A stretch of 64,000 nt of DNA from Clostridiales bacterium (GTDB taxonomy: Bacteria; Bacillota; Clostridia; Oscillospirales; CAG-382), in assembly GCA_004553575.1 (NCBI GenBank), contig SFLA01000001.1, positions 62,001-126,000 of the forward strand. Direction: 5' to 3'. Positions within the stretch are counted from its first letter, which is position 1. Every line of letters begins with the position of its first letter. The notes beneath the pieces were generated by a model. The model had not been told where the DNA came from, searched no databases, and saw only the letters and a list, made by a program, of their open reading frames with translations. The position numbers were made by a program, and so were the translations under genes. Shown piece by piece: positions 60,398 through 64,000 of this stretch.

Positions 60398-60463
60398 CTT
60401 TTTGACGGACTTCGTCATATACTGCAGTGATATTACTGTCGAAAAACCGGTGATTTATATATT

Positions 60464-61774
60464 ATGTTACGCTGCTGCACCGAATTATCCGTTTCCGCGC
60501 CCGGCTGCACGGGCCTGCTTCCGGAAACGATTACCGCAGGCTCCGTCCTGCTTAAAATATCCGATTCCGCGCCGGACTCCGCGCTTACGGTCCTGTTTGC
60601 CGATACCGATAATCTTCGTCTTACTCTCGCCTGCGCGCTCGCTGCGCTCGATAAAACCGAAAACCCGCTTTTATGCTTTGTTGACCGCTCCGGAGACGCA
60701 CTCATACGCACCTGCGCGGTAACGGATATGCTCGGAATCCCCGCGGTGCGGCTGCGCCCGGGAGTCCGCGCGGATATATCGGCGTTTGCGCGCACCGCGG
60801 TTTCGGCTGCCGCAAGCCCTTCCCGGCCCGATCCGGTGCCGCTGCTTCCCGAGCTTTCGGAAGCGCTTATGTTCGTACAGCCCTTCCTGCCGTCCCGACT
60901 GCGCGGCGAAGCAATTTCACTGCTTACCGGCGAAAAAGAAGGACTCTGCGACGCCGTCCGCGACCGCAGCGGCATGTCCGCCGACCGGGCGTCGAGGCTG
61001 TACGCGGATTCGATGGAACACGCCGCGGAATCGGTTATCCTACGCTGTACCGACCGTCCCGTCTCCCCGGCTCCGCCTCCCTCGGAACTCCGCTGCGTCT
61101 GTTCGCTTGCGCTCGTAATGCTGCTGCTTGCGGCGGTATCCCTGCTGTCAGCTCCGGCGGTACGGTATATCTCGGCCCTGTCCGGCAATTCCAATCCGCC
61201 CGCACAGCCGCTTGACCGGGCGATTAAGCTGTTTATCGCTGCGCTTTCTTCGGTGCTTCCGACTGCTGCGGCGCTTGCCGCGCTTATGACGGCGGCAGAC
61301 AGGTTTTCACTGTTTCCGGCGTGCTCGCCGTATATCCGCAGAATGCTGCTCGGCAGAGCGCCCCTGCTTATTTCGCTTGCCGGAGCCGCGGGCGCTTCCG
61401 CGGCGGAAAGCGGACTTTTATCCTTTGCGCTGGTTCTGCTCTTCTGCGGACTTACCGCGCTCTGCACGCCGACGGCGGAAAGAAGGGCGCTGTTTCTTCC
61501 GCCGCGAAGAAAGCGCCCCTTACCCGATTCGTCTGTCCTTATCCTGCGCGATACGCTTCCGTCCGCTTTAGCCGCGGCGGCTCTTGCTTTGCCGACGGGA
61601 GCGGTTTTGCCTCCGGAAGTCCTTCCGGCTATTGCTCCGTCCGCGGCGGTTTTCGTCGCATGTCTCCCCGTAACCGGCAAAAACGGAAACAAGGGCGGCG
61701 GTAAATCGTCGCCCGTGCTTCAGACTGCGGCAGGCATTCTGCTCGGCGCTCTGTGTGCCCTGATTACGAATTGA
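60464..61774 (+). CDS. Predicted membrane protein of unknown function
   Basis: A 436-residue protein: a soluble N-terminal part (1-205, with LTVLFADTDNLRLTLACALAAL and a MFVQPFLPSRLRGEAISLLTG segment) followed by about five hydrophobic segments (near 210-235, 252-280, 298-335, 365-395 and 418-434). I recognise no family. Ala/Leu/Ser content is high and no clear ribosome site or promoter is seen, so its start is uncertain. The opposite strand is also open but gives Ser/Ala-rich sequence typical of an antisense shadow. Confidence 0.55.
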   Translation: MLRCCTELSVSAPGCTGLLPETITAGSVLLKISDSAPDSALTVLFADTDNLRLTLACALAALDKTENPLLCFVDRSGDALIRTCAVTDMLGIPAVRLRPGVRADISAFARTAVSAAASPSRPDPVPLLPELSEALMFVQPFLPSRLRGEAISLLTGEKEGLCDAVRDRSGMSADRASRLYADSMEHAAESVILRCTDRPVSPAPPPSELRCVCSLALVMLLLAAVSLLSAPAVRYISALSGNSNPPAQPLDRAIKLFIAALSSVLPTAAALAALMTAADRFSLFPACSPYIRRMLLGRAPLLISLAGAAGASAAESGLLSFALVLLFCGLTALCTPTAERRALFLPPRRKRPLPDSSVLILRDTLPSALAAAALALPTGAVLPPEVLPAIAPSAAVFVACLPVTGKNGNKGGGKSSPVLQTAAGILLGALCALITN

Positions 61775-62009
61775 AAACGCAGTTGTTTTCAGACGGTATG
61801 CGGTAGCAGACCCCCTCGTATTCTCCGCTGTCGCACACCTGTATACAGGCGGGCACGTCTCCCGTAAACACCGTCTCTGCACCGTTGTGCGGACGGAAGC
61901 CGCAGGTGCAGAAGGACATGTTGCCGGGTCTTTCGCAGCCGTAGGCTATATGCGTGCTCAGCTCGAAGCTTTCCACGCCCATCGCCGGCGGACTGTAAAC
62001 GTTTTTCAT
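61764..62009 (-). CDS. Small Cys-rich peptide, possible RiPP precursor
   Basis: 81 residues with seven Cys, beginning MKNVYSPPAMGVESFELSTHIA and then GCE. The hydrophilic leader-like N terminus with ESFELS followed by a Cys/Gly-rich core (GC, FCTC, ACIQVC, VCY, NC) resembles RiPP precursor layout and small Clostridia peptides of unknown function. The ATG at 62009 follows GAGGGGAG by 11 bases. It overlaps the convergent membrane protein gene by 11 bases. No maturase is adjacent; the nearest candidate is the radical SAM gene at 39-40 kb. Confidence 0.6.
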   Translation of the reverse strand: MKNVYSPPAMGVESFELSTHIAYGCERPGNMSFCTCGFRPHNGAETVFTGDVPACIQVCDSGEYEGVCYRIPSENNCVFNS

Positions 62010-62200
62010 GCCGTAAATCACTCCCCTCAGCTACGGAAATTCGTTTTCGCCGCGATTTCTTCCCCGCTTCCTGCCGTATCCCGCGGCAGAGCGGAGAAGA
62101 ATACGCTGCGGGCGTGACGGTATCGGAGCGATACCCCGTCCGGCCGCGGCCGTTTCCTGCCGCCGCTACGGTATGGTACTCCATATTCCCTGCAAATGCT

Positions 62201-62253
62201 GTCGCTTTCCGTCGTCTTGTCGACATAATCGACCGACGGAATGCGACTTTTTT
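62201..62253 (+). terminator. Plus-strand terminator with no plus-strand gene directly upstream
   Basis: GTCGCTTTCCGTCG (62201-62214) pairs with CGACGGAATGCGAC (62234-62247, one mismatch), with an inner GTCGA/TCGAC stem, followed by TTTTTT (62248-62253). The nearest plus-strand gene ends at 61774, so a transcript stopping here would run antisense to the Cys-rich peptide gene. Apart from this hairpin, bases 62010-62260 show no recognised feature. Confidence 0.75.
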
Positions 62254-62260
62254 CGTCTTC

Positions 62261-64000
62261 TTATTTTTCCGTAAGTCTCTTTTCCGCCAGCGCGGAGATC
62301 TCCTCCGCCGCCTCGAAGGACGATGCCTCCGCCAGCAGACGGAACCCGCTTCTTATCGGCGTGACGGTTACGCAGCCGGACGGATACCTCAGCCGTATAC
62401 CCCCGTCCCCGCTCTCCTTCCCGGCGAGCTCGGCTATAACCCGCGCCTTTCCGTCGCCCCGGGCAACGGTCGCGGTGCGCACGAACATATCCGGTATTCC
62501 GGCCGCAAGCTCGTCCGTTGTCTGCTTTCTGTCGGCGGCCCGCTTCATCACCCTCAGCACGGCGGCCGCTCCGTCGTGAGGATAGATACATTCGCCGGCT
62601 CTGTCCCGCGCAACGCTTTCGGTGCTGTCCCACAAAAGTATTCCCGTTCCGCGGCGAATCAGGTATTCGGTAAGCCTCTGCGGACAGGCCCTCGGAAGCA
62701 CACAGTACGGCTCGCCCTCCGCCGCAAGTGCGGTAAGCTGCCAGAAATTCAGCCTTCGCCCCGCCGGCGTAATAAGCTCCGCGGATTCGCCGTCATCGGA
62801 AATTATCGCTTCGGCGGCGTTTTCCCCGTCCGCGGTTACGCCCGCCGCTTCGGCGGCGGCCTTAAGAGCATCCGCAGCCCTTCCGATGCCCCGAATTCTT
62901 AGTGCCGTGCCGCGAAGATATCCGGCACATCGCCTCAAAAATCCCGCATATCTCTCTGCGGCGGTTGCTCCCTCGGGTATCAGCGTCTCCGCTCCGGGCA
63001 TTTTCGGCTCGTCGGGCGGGAAGGCAAACGCCTTTTCCGCCTCCCGCTCGGCGCGGCCGGTAAGCGGAAGCCCTCCGACGGTGTAAACCGAAACGCATAC
63101 GTCTTCTCCGCCGCTTACAAACACGGTAAGAAGTCCGGTGTCGGCAGCGTAATAGCGGCTTTCGGCGGCAAAACCGCTTTTTCCGCGCAGCACCGCGCCG
63201 CCGGTGCTCCGTATCCCGCAGGACAGCGCGTCCGCTACCGCCGCGGCATAGGCTCCGCCCGAATCCAGCACCGCCGCGGTCCCGCCGGAGACCGCTCCCA
63301 GCGCCTTACCGGCACGGAACGCCGTCGAAAGGCTTACCCCTTCGCCGTATTTTCCGCTTATTCCGAAGTCGTCGAACAGCTTTTCCCGTCTGCCTCCGAA
63401 GCAATAACCCATTATTCTTTCATCCTTTCCGATTCTGCTTCCCGGAGGAAGCACTGCACCCGAAAGACGGGCGCCCGCACCTATTACCGATCCTTCGCCG
63501 ATACAGCAGCCCTTTTCGATAAGAGCGCCCTTTCCGATATTCACATTCCGGCATATAATACTGTCCGAAACCCTGCCTTCAATCCTGCATCCGTCCATTA
63601 TCACCGATCTCACCGGAGATTCGGAGACCTTCGAACGTCCGACCGCGCTTTTTCCGCCGGTAAAGTACATATTCGCGGCGTGATACCCCGCAAGCGTACC
63701 TATATCGAACCATCTCCCCTCCGTTTCGATTCCGCCTATACGGATTCCCTCGGACACCAGCAGAGGAAACAGATCGGCGGCAAAATCGAAGAAGGCGCCC
63801 TCGGGGATATACGAAAATATCCTCTCCGACGCGACATATATCCCTGTGTTCACAAGATCGCTTACCGCCCGGTCCCACGCGGGCTTTTCGTAAAACCGCG
63901 TAATAAAACCGTTTTCCGCCGAAACGCATCCGAAATCGGTGGGATCCTCCGCCTTAACCAGCACCACGCTGAATTCGGCGCCGGATTCGCCGTGCCTGCG
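62261..64000 (-). CDS. Mannose-1-phosphate guanylyltransferase / phosphomannomutase-type fusion, N terminus off the right edge
   Basis: Open from base 64000 to the stop at 62261 (579 residues visible). The beginning is the C-terminal half of a sugar-phosphate nucleotidyltransferase (RFYEKPAWDRAVSDLVNTGIYV, GRWFDIGTLAGYH), then left-handed-beta-helix repeats (SIICRNVNIGKGALIEKGCCIG), then a phosphomannomutase-like region starting near KYGEGVSLSTAFRAGKALG. The mutase part lacks the catalytic TASHNP serine loop and DGDGDR metal motif and has an altered C-terminal sugar loop (SGFRLLAEAS), so it looks catalytically dead. Full-length fusions exceed 800 residues. Confidence 0.85.
   Translation of the reverse strand, partial: RRHGESGAEFSVVLVKAEDPTDFGCVSAENGFITRFYEKPAWDRAVSDLVNTGIYVASERIFSYIPEGAFFDFAADLFPLLVSEGIRIGGIETEGRWFDIGTLAGYHAANMYFTGGKSAVGRSKVSESPVRSVIMDGCRIEGRVSDSIICRNVNIGKGALIEKGCCIGEGSVIGAGARLSGAVLPPGSRIGKDERIMGYCFGGRREKLFDDFGISGKYGEGVSLSTAFRAGKALGAVSGGTAAVLDSGGAYAAAVADALSCGIRSTGGAVLRGKSGFAAESRYYAADTGLLTVFVSGGEDVCVSVYTVGGLPLTGRAEREAEKAFAFPPDEPKMPGAETLIPEGATAAERYAGFLRRCAGYLRGTALRIRGIGRAADALKAAAEAAGVTADGENAAEAIISDDGESAELITPAGRRLNFWQLTALAAEGEPYCVLPRACPQRLTEYLIRRGTGILLWDSTESVARDRAGECIYPHDGAAAVLRVMKRAADRKQTTDELAAGIPDMFVRTATVARGDGKARVIAELAGKESGDGGIRLRYPSGCVTVTPIRSGFRLLAEASSFEAAEEISALAEKRLTEK

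Noticed and set aside
60433..61692. A 419-codon minus-strand frame opposite the membrane protein gene
   Set aside because: Its Ser/Ala/Arg-rich, low-complexity translation lacks domains or hydrophobic segments, whereas the plus-strand frame has clear membrane segments.
62114..62902. Long plus-strand frame opposite the guanylyltransferase fusion
   Set aside because: Arg/Gly-rich antisense shadow; the minus-strand protein has clear nucleotidyltransferase and beta-helix motifs.

Overview
The window looks like a chromosomal segment of a fairly GC-rich, low-G+C-lineage Gram-positive anaerobe (class Clostridia or a close relative). Three things point there: GerW/YtfJ-type and DacF-like genes next to scpAB, as in endospore-forming Firmicutes; housekeeping gene orders typical of Clostridia (nusB-xseAB-ispA-dxs-tlyA-nadK-argR-recN, and yhbY-nadD-yqeK-rsfS-leuS); and many near-consensus TTGACA/TATAAT promoters. 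I see no tRNA, rRNA, CRISPR array, insertion sequence or prophage block.

Layout. 1-7000: a cut-off U32 peptidase gene diverges from a complete F-type ATP synthase operon (atpIBEFHAGDC) whose c subunit carries a two-carboxylate motif linked to Na+ coupling. 7000-15100: a lipoprotein, then a PadR-headed minus-strand operon (padR, membrane protein, acyl-CoA ligase, serine palmitoyltransferase-like enzyme, SDR reductase, acyl carrier protein, second adenylating ligase). It reads as a sphingoid-base-like lipid pathway and is the best candidate for a new system. 15100-24700: a long minus-strand operon running nusB, xseA, xseB, ispA, OLE RNA, oapA, dxs, tlyA, nadK, argR, recN. The 0.6-kb gap between ispA and oapA is an OLE (ornate large extremophilic) RNA and the next gene has the hallmarks of its membrane partner OapA.

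24700-26100: a cobalamin riboswitch controls an intrinsic-factor-like (DUF4430) lipoprotein and an ECF S component. 26100-37070: plus-strand housekeeping genes (gpmI, M50 protease, scpAB, DUF2953, gerW, D-Ala-D-Ala carboxypeptidase, rluB, yhbY, nadD, yqeK, rsfS, leuS). 37070-40620: a sigma-region-4-like regulator behind two LexA-type SOS boxes and a perfect 19-bp hairpin, facing a pqqD / radical SAM-SPASM / LytR-CpsA-Psr operon. 40620-52850: minus-strand genes: minD-like, a methylglyoxal synthase homologue that has lost its catalytic residues, hisS, aspS, a GldA/F/G-type ABC system with DUF4340 and a lipoprotein, then a TPP riboswitch with thiT and thiN.

52850-57310: pyrR (PyrR-type attenuator) and a uracil permease, then dagK-like and tmcAL. 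57310-64000: ackA and a TRIC-family channel; a dockerin-bearing endolysin-like amidase with a 38-codon ORF and an attenuator-like leader; a membrane protein of unknown function; a Cys-rich small peptide; and a mannose-1-phosphate guanylyltransferase/phosphomannomutase-type fusion cut by the right edge.
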